A stretch of 64,000 nt of DNA from Neptuniibacter halophilus. GTDB taxonomy: Bacteria; Pseudomonadota; Gammaproteobacteria; Pseudomonadales; Balneatricaceae. Numbering within the stretch: position 1 is the first letter of the stretch; each line of letters starts with the position of its first letter. The stretch spans positions 496,001 through 560,000 of the forward strand of contig NZ_AP027292.1 of assembly GCF_030295765.1 (NCBI RefSeq), written 5' to 3'. Position numbers and translations under genes: made by a program. This document shows positions 1-8,223 of this stretch, piece after piece. Under the pieces are notes generated by a model. That model worked only from the letters and a program-made list of their open reading frames with translations, searched no databases and had not been told where the DNA came from.

Positions 1-492
1 ACTGCTGCTTCGGCGCAGAAAATGACGATACGTTGCCGGATCGGGTTTAAAGGTCGCAATCTCGTCGACACTGACGATATCGAGGAAATAATCACGCACC
101 CCGGCATGACTCAGCAAGCCATCCACCGCCTCCGCGGTTCCATTAGAAAAGGCGTAGAGATGATGACCCTGCGCCTGAAGTGCCTCCAGGCCCTGCTTTA
201 CATCGGCAAAGACCGGTAATCGGGCGTAGCAGGCCAGTAACGCCTGCTTTTGTGCTTCTGACAGATCAACAGCCTGCGACTGACAGCAATATTCCAGAGC
301 ATCCCGGGTACAACTGGCAAAGTTTTTATACTCGTTCATCAGCCCACGGCGAAAAGAGTACTCCAGTTGTTTCTCTCGCCAGCACTGAGAAAAGCCACTC
401 GCACGATCACCGATCCATGCCTCCAGTTGAGAAACCACCCCCTGGGTATCGATCAACGTGCCATAAACATCAAATGCCAGCGTCAGTGACAT
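1..492 (-). CDS. Haloacid dehalogenase type II family hydrolase, partial (3' end beyond the window)
   Basis: The first 164 residues of a HAD-superfamily hydrolase are visible; the gene runs off the left edge. Near the N-terminus is motif I, FDVYGTLIDT, whose first Asp is the expected nucleophile. Further on are a motif II-like FSNGT and a KPDP segment carrying the motif III Lys. This pattern fits the L-2-haloacid dehalogenase subgroup, which hydrolyses 2-haloacids or related small substrates in the cytoplasm. The start is chosen for the strong ribosome site AAGGAGG a few bases upstream of ATG. The family call is firm. The true substrate is unknown, since many members are not dehalogenases, and the C-terminal catalytic Asp region is outside the window. 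Confidence 0.85.
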   Translation of the reverse strand, partial: MSLTLAFDVYGTLIDTQGVVSQLEAWIGDRASGFSQCWREKQLEYSFRRGLMNEYKNFASCTRDALEYCCQSQAVDLSEAQKQALLACYARLPVFADVKQGLEALQAQGHHLYAFSNGTAEAVDGLLSHAGVRDYFLDIVSVDEIATFKPDPATYRHFLRRSSS

Positions 493-595
493 GGCTGCCT
501 CCTTGTATCGGCTGAGTGAGTCAGCCCCCAATCTGAACTAATTTAAATGTTTATTCAACAACCTTACCACACGCGCTGAAAACGCCTGAAACCTA

Positions 596-1702
596 TCAGG
601 CAAAATGTGACAACCAGCTCTGTGCCAGTTCCTGACGTATGCTGTCAGGAAGCTCCTGTATAGCATTGGTTAACGCTTCACGCTGCAGGTAATTGATCGC
701 TTTAATGACTTCGCCCTGCACCAGAAAAATATAGGGGCCGACCTCCGCCTGATGAATAAAATTAATGGCATTGCCCCGATTGGCCAGATAAAAATATTGC
801 CCCAGTCGCTGGTAACGGGTGATATGAGCACTGACCGGCGTTTGCTCAAAACAGCCTTCAGCGCGGCTGAGATCCAGCTCATCATCCGAGGAGGTAACTG
901 AAAACAGAAATGCACCATTTTTTATTCGGGTAAAATCATGATTACTCAGTGACTGGTTACCCGTGGCGCAGAAAATCACATCACTGCGCTCAAGCGCCCG
1001 CTCTTTACTGATCAGATCAAAACCGCGAGAGCGCGCCTCAATGGCACGAACCGGATCGATCTCGACAATCTTGGTATTAATATTCTTGGCATGCAGCGCT
1101 TTAGCAATCGAGCGGCCTATTTTGCCGTAACCGAACACCACCGCATAACCACCGTTCATAATCTGCTGACACTCCCGCATCAGCGCTTCAGCCGAATAAA
1201 CAATCGATTGCCCGGTCAGATAATCTTCCGGCCCTTTCAGCGGACTACGGGCAATAGAGACCACCGGCACCGGCAGATCGCTGAGCACCTGATAGCGTTT
1301 CAGTCCGTTTTCGGTCACTTCCACCACCCCACGCAGCCTCGCCCGAAGGCGCTCCGGCAGCGCTCCGATCGCCGCCGCAAAGTAACCGCCTATATCCACC
1401 AGAATCAGATCTCCCTCGGTTACCGCATCATTTATAATAGCTGCCAGCACCTCCACTGACTCAATCTGCGCCCGCTTTTTCAACTGCACCGGAAACCGCT
1501 GCTCTATGGTTTCCAGCACCTGCGGGTTAATACTTCTCGGTTTAGGCAGTATCAGCGCAATCCGTGCAAACCCCTGCAGGGCCTCAAGATAAGCCGGGGC
1601 AGTGCCCAGCAAGTGGGTCACCACAACCAGATTCAGCTCAGACCGGGGTTCGGAATTCAGGTCTTCAAAAAAGTGGCGACCTTTCAAAAACAGAGGATTC
1701 AT
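596..1702 (-). CDS. S-adenosylhomocysteine hydrolase-like NAD-binding protein
   Basis: 368 residues from the ATG at 1702, which has GGAG ten bases upstream. A longer TTG start at 1765 would add 21 residues but has no clear ribosome site. The central region has a Rossmann motif VVFGYGKIGRSIAKAL (about residues 188-203), then an acidic strand end VEIDPVRAIEARSRGF and ICATGN. This matches the NAD-binding domain of adenosylhomocysteinase. Upstream, EVTENGLKRY resembles the SAHH segment before the cofactor domain. The protein is shorter than true SAHH (about 430-470 residues) and the substrate half is reduced, so it is probably not the housekeeping enzyme. It is divergent from a PAS-GGDEF gene. 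Fold call good; function unknown. Confidence 0.7.
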   Translation of the reverse strand: MNPLFLKGRHFFEDLNSEPRSELNLVVVTHLLGTAPAYLEALQGFARIALILPKPRSINPQVLETIEQRFPVQLKKRAQIESVEVLAAIINDAVTEGDLILVDIGGYFAAAIGALPERLRARLRGVVEVTENGLKRYQVLSDLPVPVVSIARSPLKGPEDYLTGQSIVYSAEALMRECQQIMNGGYAVVFGYGKIGRSIAKALHAKNINTKIVEIDPVRAIEARSRGFDLISKERALERSDVIFCATGNQSLSNHDFTRIKNGAFLFSVTSSDDELDLSRAEGCFEQTPVSAHITRYQRLGQYFYLANRGNAINFIHQAEVGPYIFLVQGEVIKAINYLQREALTNAIQELPDSIRQELAQSWLSHFA

Positions 1703-1769
1703 TGCAAATGTGCTCCAGAGAACATGATAATTGCCCAATCTTCCCAAAATGCAGCCAAATAACAAAACA

Positions 1770-1788
1770 AGCGTTTATTTGAAACGCT
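1770..1788. promoter_or_regulatory. Inverted repeat in a divergent promoter region
   Basis: A perfect 7-bp dyad, AGCGTTT and AAACGCT, is separated by five bases. It lies between the SAHH-like gene (minus) and the PAS-GGDEF gene (plus). Neither neighbour ends here, so it cannot be a terminator for them. An operator is possible, but no regulator is identified. Confidence 0.35.
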
Positions 1789-1916
1789 GGTTTTATTTAT
1801 ACTCTACCCACAGCACAACCGACACAAGATTGGTCATCTTCATCACCGATCATTCCGGGGAAATACCAGCTACAATTTCTTAAAGCTTTCAGGCGAGACA
1901 CGGTTAGTACACAGCG

Positions 1917-3566
1917 ATGAGCAAACAGGAGAAAAAACTGCATAGGGAAGCCTCCATTCTGGAACATGTCGACGATATGGTCTCCGTGGTAGACAGCCAG
2001 TATATCTACCGGGCGGCCAGCCTCGGCTATGCGCAGTTTTTTGGTCTTGCAACGGAAGAGATTGTCGGCAAACCGGTCTGGGAGATCCACGGTAAAACGG
2101 TGTTCGAGGACTGTATCAAAGCCGGGCTGGATAAAACCCTGGCCGGTGAGAAGGCACGACTGCAGTTCTGGCGCCCGAATCATCGCGGCGAAATGCGCTG
2201 TATCGACAGCAAACATGATCTCTACCGTGGTGAACTGACTCAGGGCATCGGCGTCGCCGTCGTTGGCCGGGATATTACCGATACAGTTCTGGCGCAGGAA
2301 GCCCTCAAAAAAGAACAGGACCTGCTGAACACCATTATCAATGCAGTCTCGGATTTTATCTTTATCAAAGACAGCCAGGGCGTCTATCAACGCTGTAACA
2401 AAAGCTTTGAACGTTTTCTGGATATGCCCGCTGCAGAGATTATTGGTAAAACCGATCATCAGCTCATGTCTCCGGCCTCAGCAGAATACATTCTCAACAA
2501 AGATCAGGCAGTAAAACAAAGCCTTCAGGGGATCCGTAACGATGAATGGGTCACCTACAAAGATGGCAGACGCCGGCTGCTGGATATGTACAAGCTGCCC
2601 ATTCTGGCAGACGCTGATAAAGACCCCGGGTTACTTGGCATCGGACGCAATGTAACCTACGAACGTGAGGCTGAAGACAACCTGCTGCTAAGCACTCTGG
2701 TTTTCGATGCCACGCCGGACCCCTGCCTGATACTGACAACAGAGGGCAAAATTATTTCTGCCAATGCGGCCGCGCAATTGCAATTTACTGAGCTGAATAA
2801 CACCCCCTGCCAGCTTCACCTCAGCGATCTGCTGCAATTTACTGCAGAACCGTTGCAGTCACTGGAACAACTGGAATACAAACAGGGTAACTGGTGTGGT
2901 GAGCTCACTGATCTGCACGGCCATCTTCATTTCGCCACCATCAGCCATCTTCAGGCCCGCGACGGCAAAGGTGACAAATATGTCCTTTTTATTCGTGATG
3001 AGGCAACCCAGCAACAGATTTCTGAGACGCTGAAGCTTCAGGCCTATCAGGACAGCCTGACCGGGCTGCCAAACCGCCGTATGCTGTTTTCCCGTCTCAA
3101 CAGTGCTATCGCCCGGGCTGAGCGGCAGCAGCATCTGCTGGCCGTACTCTATATCGATCTGAACAAATTCAAACCGATCAATGATGAACTGGGTCACTTT
3201 GCGGGAGATGAGGTACTGGTAACGATTGCACAACGGCTCGAAGGTTGTTTTCGTGCGACCGACACACTGGCCAGACTGGGCGGGGATGAATTCGTTGCCC
3301 TGCTGGATATCAACGAACCGAACCAGGCTTCTCAGGTCGCAGAGAAAGTCTGCAATTGCCTGAACCAGCCTCTGGGAATAAAAGGGCTGGAGCAACGCAG
3401 CGTCTCTGCCAGTATCGGTATTGCACTGTTTCCGGAAAACGCCGGCAGCGCTGAAGAGTTGCTGCATAAAGCCGATCAGGCAATGTATCAGGCGAAACGC
3501 AGTGCCGGACAGAATTACCGCTTTTATGCAGAAAGCGGGGCTGACTCACCCCGCGATACAGACTAA
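1917..3566 (+). CDS. PAS-domain diguanylate cyclase (GGDEF)
   Basis: 549 residues, no membrane segment, so a soluble sensor. About three PAS-like segments occupy residues 10-370: one from HVDDMVSVVD, a second from IINAVSDFIFIKDSQG, a third from VFDATPDPCLILTTEG. A C-terminal GGDEF domain follows (DSLTGLPNRRMLF onwards). The catalytic motif is intact (RLGGDEF), and an RxxD product-inhibition site (RATD) lies five residues before it. It should make cyclic-di-GMP from two GTP under control of PAS-sensed signals; no EAL domain is present. The start has only a weak ribosome site. Its stop overlaps that of the convergent lipoprotein gene by a few bases, with no terminator visible between them. Confidence 0.93.
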   Translation: MSKQEKKLHREASILEHVDDMVSVVDSQYIYRAASLGYAQFFGLATEEIVGKPVWEIHGKTVFEDCIKAGLDKTLAGEKARLQFWRPNHRGEMRCIDSKHDLYRGELTQGIGVAVVGRDITDTVLAQEALKKEQDLLNTIINAVSDFIFIKDSQGVYQRCNKSFERFLDMPAAEIIGKTDHQLMSPASAEYILNKDQAVKQSLQGIRNDEWVTYKDGRRRLLDMYKLPILADADKDPGLLGIGRNVTYEREAEDNLLLSTLVFDATPDPCLILTTEGKIISANAAAQLQFTELNNTPCQLHLSDLLQFTAEPLQSLEQLEYKQGNWCGELTDLHGHLHFATISHLQARDGKGDKYVLFIRDEATQQQISETLKLQAYQDSLTGLPNRRMLFSRLNSAIARAERQQHLLAVLYIDLNKFKPINDELGHFAGDEVLVTIAQRLEGCFRATDTLARLGGDEFVALLDINEPNQASQVAEKVCNCLNQPLGIKGLEQRSVSASIGIALFPENAGSAEELLHKADQAMYQAKRSAGQNYRFYAESGADSPRDTD

Positions 3567-4021
3567 TAAGTAACCCGGGCAGCCCCCCGGCCACTCAACA
3601 CCCTGACCCGGTCACCCGGGCTGAACAGCGGGCCTTCACCCACCTCCTGAACCACCGAAACAGTGTTGCCATTATCCAGCCGGACAGTGATCTCCTGCCC
3701 CTGGGCGCGGGTGAAACGCTCTTCGGCCTGCTTACCCGCTACACCCCCGGCTACTGCCCCCAGCACCGTGGCGATATCCTTACCCCGGCCGCCACCGATA
3801 TTACTGGCCGCGATACCACCCACGACCGCGCCGGTTGCGCCACCGACAAAGCCAGAAGTACCTTCGATCACAACCGGCTGAGCCGACTGAACCACCCCGT
3901 ACTGTACCTGCTGTACCTGACGCGCTTCGGCACGAGAATAGGTGGTGCCACTCAGATTACTGACACAGCCGGTCAGTAACACTGAGCCAATTAATGCTGT
4001 GGCAATGGTTAATTTGTTCAT
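3563..4021 (-). CDS. Glycine-zipper outer-membrane lipoprotein (SlyB/Pcp-like)
   Basis: 152 residues. The N-terminus is a lipoprotein signal with lipobox LLTGC, so Cys19 should be lipidated. The middle has a glycine-zipper segment (about residues 58-97) rich in GGATGAVVGGIAAS and GAVAGGVAGK, as in 17 kDa antigen/SlyB proteins. The C-terminal part ends in a small beta segment with GDRVRVLSG. These proteins sit in the outer membrane and affect envelope integrity. A strong GGAGG site precedes the ATG. It starts 8 bases after the phospholipase-D gene stop, so it is probably the last gene of that envelope operon. Confidence 0.88.
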   Translation of the reverse strand: MNKLTIATALIGSVLLTGCVSNLSGTTYSRAEARQVQQVQYGVVQSAQPVVIEGTSGFVGGATGAVVGGIAASNIGGGRGKDIATVLGAVAGGVAGKQAEERFTRAQGQEITVRLDNGNTVSVVQEVGEGPLFSPGDRVRVLSGRGAARVTY

Positions 4022-4029
4022 ACTTCCTC

Positions 4030-5145
4030 CTACCTGATCTTCAGCACCAGGTGACTGATCAGCGCCCAGATCATCTCTTTAAGCCTGCGATGCCAGGGGC
4101 GTTTCGACCAGGCTTCATAGGTGACCTCCTGACAATGATTGAGGTCACTGTGAAATACCCCGGTCATCTGTTGCACAAAAGGCTGGTCATCCACCTCAAT
4201 GTTGGCTTCAAGGTTCCAGCGCAGGTTCCAGTGATCCAGATTACAGGAGCCCATGGTTCCCCAACCGTCGATCACCGACATTTTTGCATGCAAAAAACGT
4301 GGCTGATATTCGTAGATCCTGATACCCGCTTTCAGCAGACGCCGGTAATAACGTTTCGAGGCATGAAACACCCAGGGTTGATCGGTGTATGGGCCGGCGA
4401 TGATAAGCCGCACATCTACCCCTCTTTTAGCCGCCCGCCGCAGGGCATAGCGAATCGAAAAAGAGGGCAGAAAATAAGCGGTCATCAGCCAGATTTTATC
4501 CTGAGCTCCGTTAACCCGGTTGAGAAAACTGACCTTAATATCCTGCTGATAAAAACCCTGTACCGTGCGAACCCTGACCCGGGCCTTTCCGGCCTGCTCC
4601 AGAGTGCCCCCCGGAGAGAGCCGCTGCTCGGTACAGCGCTGCCACAACTGGTTAAACATATTGACCAGATCAGTGACAACCGGCCCCTCAACACGACTCA
4701 TCAGTTCATGCCACGGACACCCCTGTTCCTGCGACAACCAGTATACATCGCTCAAGCCTGTACCGCCGATGAATGCAACCTTCTGATCGACGACCAGCAG
4801 CTTGCGGTGATCACGGGCAAAGTTGCGGGTAAATTTGCTCAGGTGTAAAGGGTTGTAGACGATGATCTCAATCCCCTCTACCTGCAACCGGTTGCGGTCG
4901 GTGCGGGAAAATCGGTAGGAACCAAAACCATCAATGATCAGTTTAACCATTACGCCACGTCGGGCGGCGGCCACCAGTGCCTGAATAAATTTGTCTGCGA
5001 TCGCACCGGACGTCACAAAATAGAACTCAAGCAGCAGACTGTGACGGGCTTTATCGATCTCTTCCAGCATCACCGGGAAGAAATTCTCCCCATCCACCAG
5101 AAGTTGGAGTTGGTTACCATCACGCCACTGAAATTGCTTCCGCAT
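4030..5145 (-). CDS. Cardiolipin synthase-like phospholipase D family protein
   Basis: 371 residues with two HKD motifs: HRKLLVVD (His113, Lys115, Asp120) followed by FIGG, and HAKMSVID (His286, Lys288, Asp293) followed by GSCN. Two complete HKD motifs fit an active phosphatidyltransferase. The length and lack of N-terminal membrane helices resemble ClsB rather than ClsA. The likely role is cardiolipin or related phospholipid synthesis at the inner membrane. It lies 21 bases after the ABC exporter gene and 8 bases before a lipoprotein gene, which supports an envelope-lipid operon. A nuclease or another PLD activity cannot be excluded from sequence alone. Confidence 0.88.
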   Translation of the reverse strand: MRKQFQWRDGNQLQLLVDGENFFPVMLEEIDKARHSLLLEFYFVTSGAIADKFIQALVAAARRGVMVKLIIDGFGSYRFSRTDRNRLQVEGIEIIVYNPLHLSKFTRNFARDHRKLLVVDQKVAFIGGTGLSDVYWLSQEQGCPWHELMSRVEGPVVTDLVNMFNQLWQRCTEQRLSPGGTLEQAGKARVRVRTVQGFYQQDIKVSFLNRVNGAQDKIWLMTAYFLPSFSIRYALRRAAKRGVDVRLIIAGPYTDQPWVFHASKRYYRRLLKAGIRIYEYQPRFLHAKMSVIDGWGTMGSCNLDHWNLRWNLEANIEVDDQPFVQQMTGVFHSDLNHCQEVTYEAWSKRPWHRRLKEMIWALISHLVLKIR

Positions 5146-5166
5146 TCGCTGTTCCTGTCGCCAGCC

Positions 5167-6945
5167 TTACTGATACTCCCCGTAAAGCCGGGCGTATAAG
5201 CCGTTTCCATTTAATAACTCTTCATGCCCACCCTGCTCGCAGATCTGTCCATCTTCGAACACATAAACATGATCGGCCTGTTTTACTGCACTGAGCCTGT
5301 GAGCCACGATAAGGGTGGTGCGCCCCTGAAGGAAATGCTGCAGTGCCTGATGCAGTTCATACTCGGTTTCTGCATCCAGAGCCGAGGTCGCTTCATCCAG
5401 AATAACCACTTTCGGATCACTCAGCACCATACGGGCAATGGCCAGACGTTGACGCTGACCGCCGGAGAGCCGGATTCCCTGCCGACCGACCCGGGCATCC
5501 AGTCCGGCAGCCTGCTCCTCGACAAAGGCTCTGAGCTGAGCGACTTCCAGTGCCTGCCAGAGCTGGGCATCGGAAAACTCTCGTCCCATGGTCAGGTTGC
5601 TACGCACGCTGCCATTAAACAACACAGGGTGTTGCAAAACCGTTGCAACATGCTCGCGGACACAGGTCAGCCCGACCTGTTTAACAGAAATATCATCAAA
5701 AAAGATCTCACCGGCCGAAGGTGGATACAGGCCAAGCAGCACCTGAACCAGGGTTGATTTACCGCCCCCGCTGGCGCCCACCAGAGCGATTTTCTGACCG
5801 GCGGTTACCTTGAGGGACACCCCTTTCAGCACCTCCATCCCGTTGCCATAACTGAAATGTATATTTTCTAAACGAAGAGAGACGGTGCGTTTGCCCTTAA
5901 AGGGGTTCAACCGTGCCGGATAAGCGGGTTCTTCTGCCAGCCCAAGCAGGCCATTGACCCGCTGCAGAGCCGCTTTGGCGGCGTACAGACTGTATTGAAT
6001 ACCCAACACCTCCTGCACCGGCCCCATCATAAACCAGAGGTAACCGAAGACAGCCATCATCTGACCAATACTCAGATCAGAAAAGACCACCATCAGCATC
6101 GCCAGTGCCCGGAAAAGATCCACCCCGATCATAAACAGCACAAAACTGAAACGACTGGCCGCATCACTCTTCCATTCAAAAGAGCTGGAACGATCACGTA
6201 CTTCCCGGGCACCATCGATCAGCCGGGAGAGATAGTGTTGCTCCCGGTTATTGGCGCGAATCTGCTGGATACCCTCCAGCGTTTCGGTCAGCGCGGCCTG
6301 AAACAGTTCAAAGGCTTTATTCTCCTCTCCTTTAAGGTGTTTGACCTGCTTTGCAATGCGCGTGGTGAAATAGATCACCACCGGATTCAGAAACAGGATA
6401 AACAGCGCCAGTTGCCAGTGCATCCATAGCAGGATCACCGCAGTGCCCAGTATCGACAGCAAGGCAACCAGCAACCGGCTGAGGGAACTGCCGATAAAGC
6501 GGTCGATGGTATCCAGATCGGTAATAAAATGAGAGGCCACCGTGCCGCTGCCCAGCGTCTCGTACTCAGCCATGGAGATCCGTTGCAGGTGCTGCAACAG
6601 ACTGGCCCTGATTCGATAGGTTACATCCTTGGAAATAATGGTGAATTGCCGCGCCTGCCAGACGTTGAGCATCAGGGCTGCCAACCTCAGACAGATGGTA
6701 AACAGCAGTACCATCCCGATAAACAACACCGGTCCGTGCCAGCTCTGTGGGAACAGCGGTGCGACTGTTTCGATGATCACCCCCGGCTGATCAAGCAGCA
6801 CTTCATCTACCAGCAGCGGCATAAACAACGGCAGGGGAACCGAGGCAACCGCGGCCAGCAATGCAATCAGGTTTGCCTTAATCAGCTCCTGACGGTGTTC
6901 CAGTGCTACCCCGATAATGTATTGCCATGTGTACGACTGTTTCAC
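5167..6945 (-). CDS. ABC transporter, fused permease and ATPase (MsbA-type exporter)
   Basis: 592 residues with the half-transporter layout. A transmembrane domain with about six helices spans residues 20-310. The nucleotide-binding domain has Walker A GASGGGKST (390-398), signature LSGGQRQR (493-500), Walker B VVILDEAT (513-520) and switch His549. It probably works as a homodimer in the inner membrane. The substrate cannot be read from sequence; lipid or peptide export fits the neighbouring cardiolipin synthase-like and lipoprotein genes. It is the first gene of that operon. The region upstream to the YdcH-type gene is short and contains that gene's terminator. Confidence 0.93.
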   Translation of the reverse strand: MKQSYTWQYIIGVALEHRQELIKANLIALLAAVASVPLPLFMPLLVDEVLLDQPGVIIETVAPLFPQSWHGPVLFIGMVLLFTICLRLAALMLNVWQARQFTIISKDVTYRIRASLLQHLQRISMAEYETLGSGTVASHFITDLDTIDRFIGSSLSRLLVALLSILGTAVILLWMHWQLALFILFLNPVVIYFTTRIAKQVKHLKGEENKAFELFQAALTETLEGIQQIRANNREQHYLSRLIDGAREVRDRSSSFEWKSDAASRFSFVLFMIGVDLFRALAMLMVVFSDLSIGQMMAVFGYLWFMMGPVQEVLGIQYSLYAAKAALQRVNGLLGLAEEPAYPARLNPFKGKRTVSLRLENIHFSYGNGMEVLKGVSLKVTAGQKIALVGASGGGKSTLVQVLLGLYPPSAGEIFFDDISVKQVGLTCVREHVATVLQHPVLFNGSVRSNLTMGREFSDAQLWQALEVAQLRAFVEEQAAGLDARVGRQGIRLSGGQRQRLAIARMVLSDPKVVILDEATSALDAETEYELHQALQHFLQGRTTLIVAHRLSAVKQADHVYVFEDGQICEQGGHEELLNGNGLYARLYGEYQ

Positions 6946-7020
6946 GCTTCAATCCTTTCAGGCCTGTACATTAACTGTATACGAAAGCCTGTGAAGCCGC
7001 GATCAACCAGAGTAAGGAAT

Positions 7021-7046
7021 AAAAAAGCCCGCTGGGTCAGCGGGCT
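7021..7046 (-). terminator. Rho-independent terminator of the YdcH-type gene
   Basis: Read on the minus strand, an 8-bp perfect stem (AGCCCGCT/AGCGGGCT) with a five-base loop is followed by a run of T. It lies just downstream of the YdcH-type stop at 7065. Confidence 0.85.
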
Positions 7047-7064
7047 CTTGAGATCGATTCAGGT

Positions 7065-7301
7065 TCAGGCCTGAAGCATCGCATACAACTCATCTTTCAG
7101 TCTGAGGCGTTTGTACTTCGCCTCTTCCTCAGTCCGGGTGCACACGGCCTCAATCTCTGCTTCCATTTTTTCCACCTCTTTGGTGACCTGATGGTACTCA
7201 TCAAACAAGCGGGCAAACCGACCATCTTCCATCTTCAGTTCGTGAATCCGCTGACGATGTTCCGGAAATTCATGGATCAGATCATGATGCTCAATAGACA
7301 T
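7065..7301 (-). CDS. YdcH family protein (DUF465)
   Basis: 78 residues, almost wholly helical and charged. It opens with MSIEHHDLIHEFPEHRQRIHELK and continues through FARLFDEYHQVTKEVEKME to a C-terminal LKDELYAML. This is the typical pattern of the DUF465/YdcH family of short cytoplasmic coiled-coil proteins. Their role is not settled. It is monocistronic, with its own terminator immediately downstream. Confidence 0.9.
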   Translation of the reverse strand: MSIEHHDLIHEFPEHRQRIHELKMEDGRFARLFDEYHQVTKEVEKMEAEIEAVCTRTEEEAKYKRLRLKDELYAMLQA

Positions 7302-7430
7302 TATTGCTTCCCCTTCTACAACTTACTTATGTTCTGGGTTCAGTCTCCTCCTCCGCGTTAAGCAAAGCATTGACGGGCATCAATACAGATTCCAAACTAT
7401 AGGAAAGAATGTTTAGCGGAGGGCAAAACA

Positions 7431-7889
7431 ATGTACGCAGCAATTATGAACACCGCACTCGGCTCTCTGCTGATTAAAGCCAATGACAGCGCAGTGACTT
7501 CGATCCACTTTCTGCGCGATGACGAAACCCTGCCGGAACTGCTGGGCAACCCGCTGATTGATCAGTGTATCAGTGAACTGGGCGAGTACTTCTCCGGTCG
7601 CCGGGTGGATTTTGATATTCCACTGGCACCGGATGGAACGCATTTTCAGCAGAGCGTGTGGCGGGCGTTACGCGAAATCCCCTACGGTAAAACCTGCAGC
7701 TATGGTGAGATTGCCCGCAAGCTCGGTAAACCGCGGGCTGCTCGGGCAATCGGCATGGCGAACAACCGTAATCCGATTCCGATTATTATTCCCTGCCACC
7801 GGGTGCTGGGGAGTAATGGCAGCCTGACCGGCTACGCCGGCGGGCTTGAGAATAAGAGCTACCTTCTGAATCTGGAAAAGCGGCCGTAA
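7431..7889 (+). CDS. ogt: Methylated-DNA-protein-cysteine methyltransferase
   Basis: 152 residues. The active-site motif is IPCHRVLGSNGSLTGYAGG with acceptor Cys122, and a helix-turn-helix region carries YGEIARKLGKPRAARAIGMA (residues 91-110). The protein moves the methyl group from O6-methylguanine to its own cysteine in a suicide reaction, reversing mutagenic DNA alkylation. It lacks the Ada N-terminal domain, so Ogt/MGMT type is the best call. A GGAGG site lies just upstream of the ATG. It converges on bolA, and a weak dyad overlaps its stop codon. Confidence 0.95.
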   Translation: MYAAIMNTALGSLLIKANDSAVTSIHFLRDDETLPELLGNPLIDQCISELGEYFSGRRVDFDIPLAPDGTHFQQSVWRALREIPYGKTCSYGEIARKLGKPRAARAIGMANNRNPIPIIIPCHRVLGSNGSLTGYAGGLENKSYLLNLEKRP

Positions 7890-7908
7890 ACGACCGCCGG
7901 GTTAGTGC

Positions 7909-8223
7909 TTACTCCGACTTTGAACCGCCCAGGCACTTCGGCGAAGGCATCACTGTGCGGCCTTTATCGTTCCACTCCTGCTGGGTAAACAGGTGCATCG
8001 AGAGTGCATGAATCGGATTATTCATCCGATCTGCCATCAGCCCAAAGATAAGCTGGTGACGCTGCACCATTCGCTTACCGGCAAAATCTTCTGAAACCAC
8101 GGTCAGCTTAAAGTGTGAATCGGTGGCCGGCCCGGAGTGCATATGGCTCTCATTTTCGATCACCAGATGTTCCAGATTTAACCCCTCTTCCAGCCGATTG
8201 CGGATCACTGCTTCAATACTCAT
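7909..8223 (-). CDS. bolA: BolA family protein
   Basis: 104 residues. The BolA signature is complete: SHFKLTVVSEDFAGKRMVQRHQLIFGLM, with the nucleic-acid-binding-like VxRHxxI core, then HALSMHLFTQQEW. His residues near the N-terminus (ESHMHSG) match the positions BolA proteins use with monothiol glutaredoxins in Fe-S handling; BolA is also a stress and morphology regulator in E. coli. The start codon shares one base with the stop of the DUF3422 gene, implying translational coupling. Confidence 0.93.
   Translation of the reverse strand: MSIEAVIRNRLEEGLNLEHLVIENESHMHSGPATDSHFKLTVVSEDFAGKRMVQRHQLIFGLMADRMNNPIHALSMHLFTQQEWNDKGRTVMPSPKCLGGSKSE

Noticed and set aside
596..1765. The longer TTG start for the SAH-hydrolase-like gene
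   Set aside because: It has no ribosome site and runs up to the intergenic dyad; the ATG at 1702 has GGAG at good spacing.
3994..4848. A 284-codon plus-strand frame opposite the phospholipase-D gene
   Set aside because: Shadow of a gene with two complete HKD motifs on the other strand.
7876..7900. A terminator between ogt and bolA
   Set aside because: The dyad GCGGcCGT/ACGaCCGC overlaps the ogt stop codon, has mismatches and no T-run.
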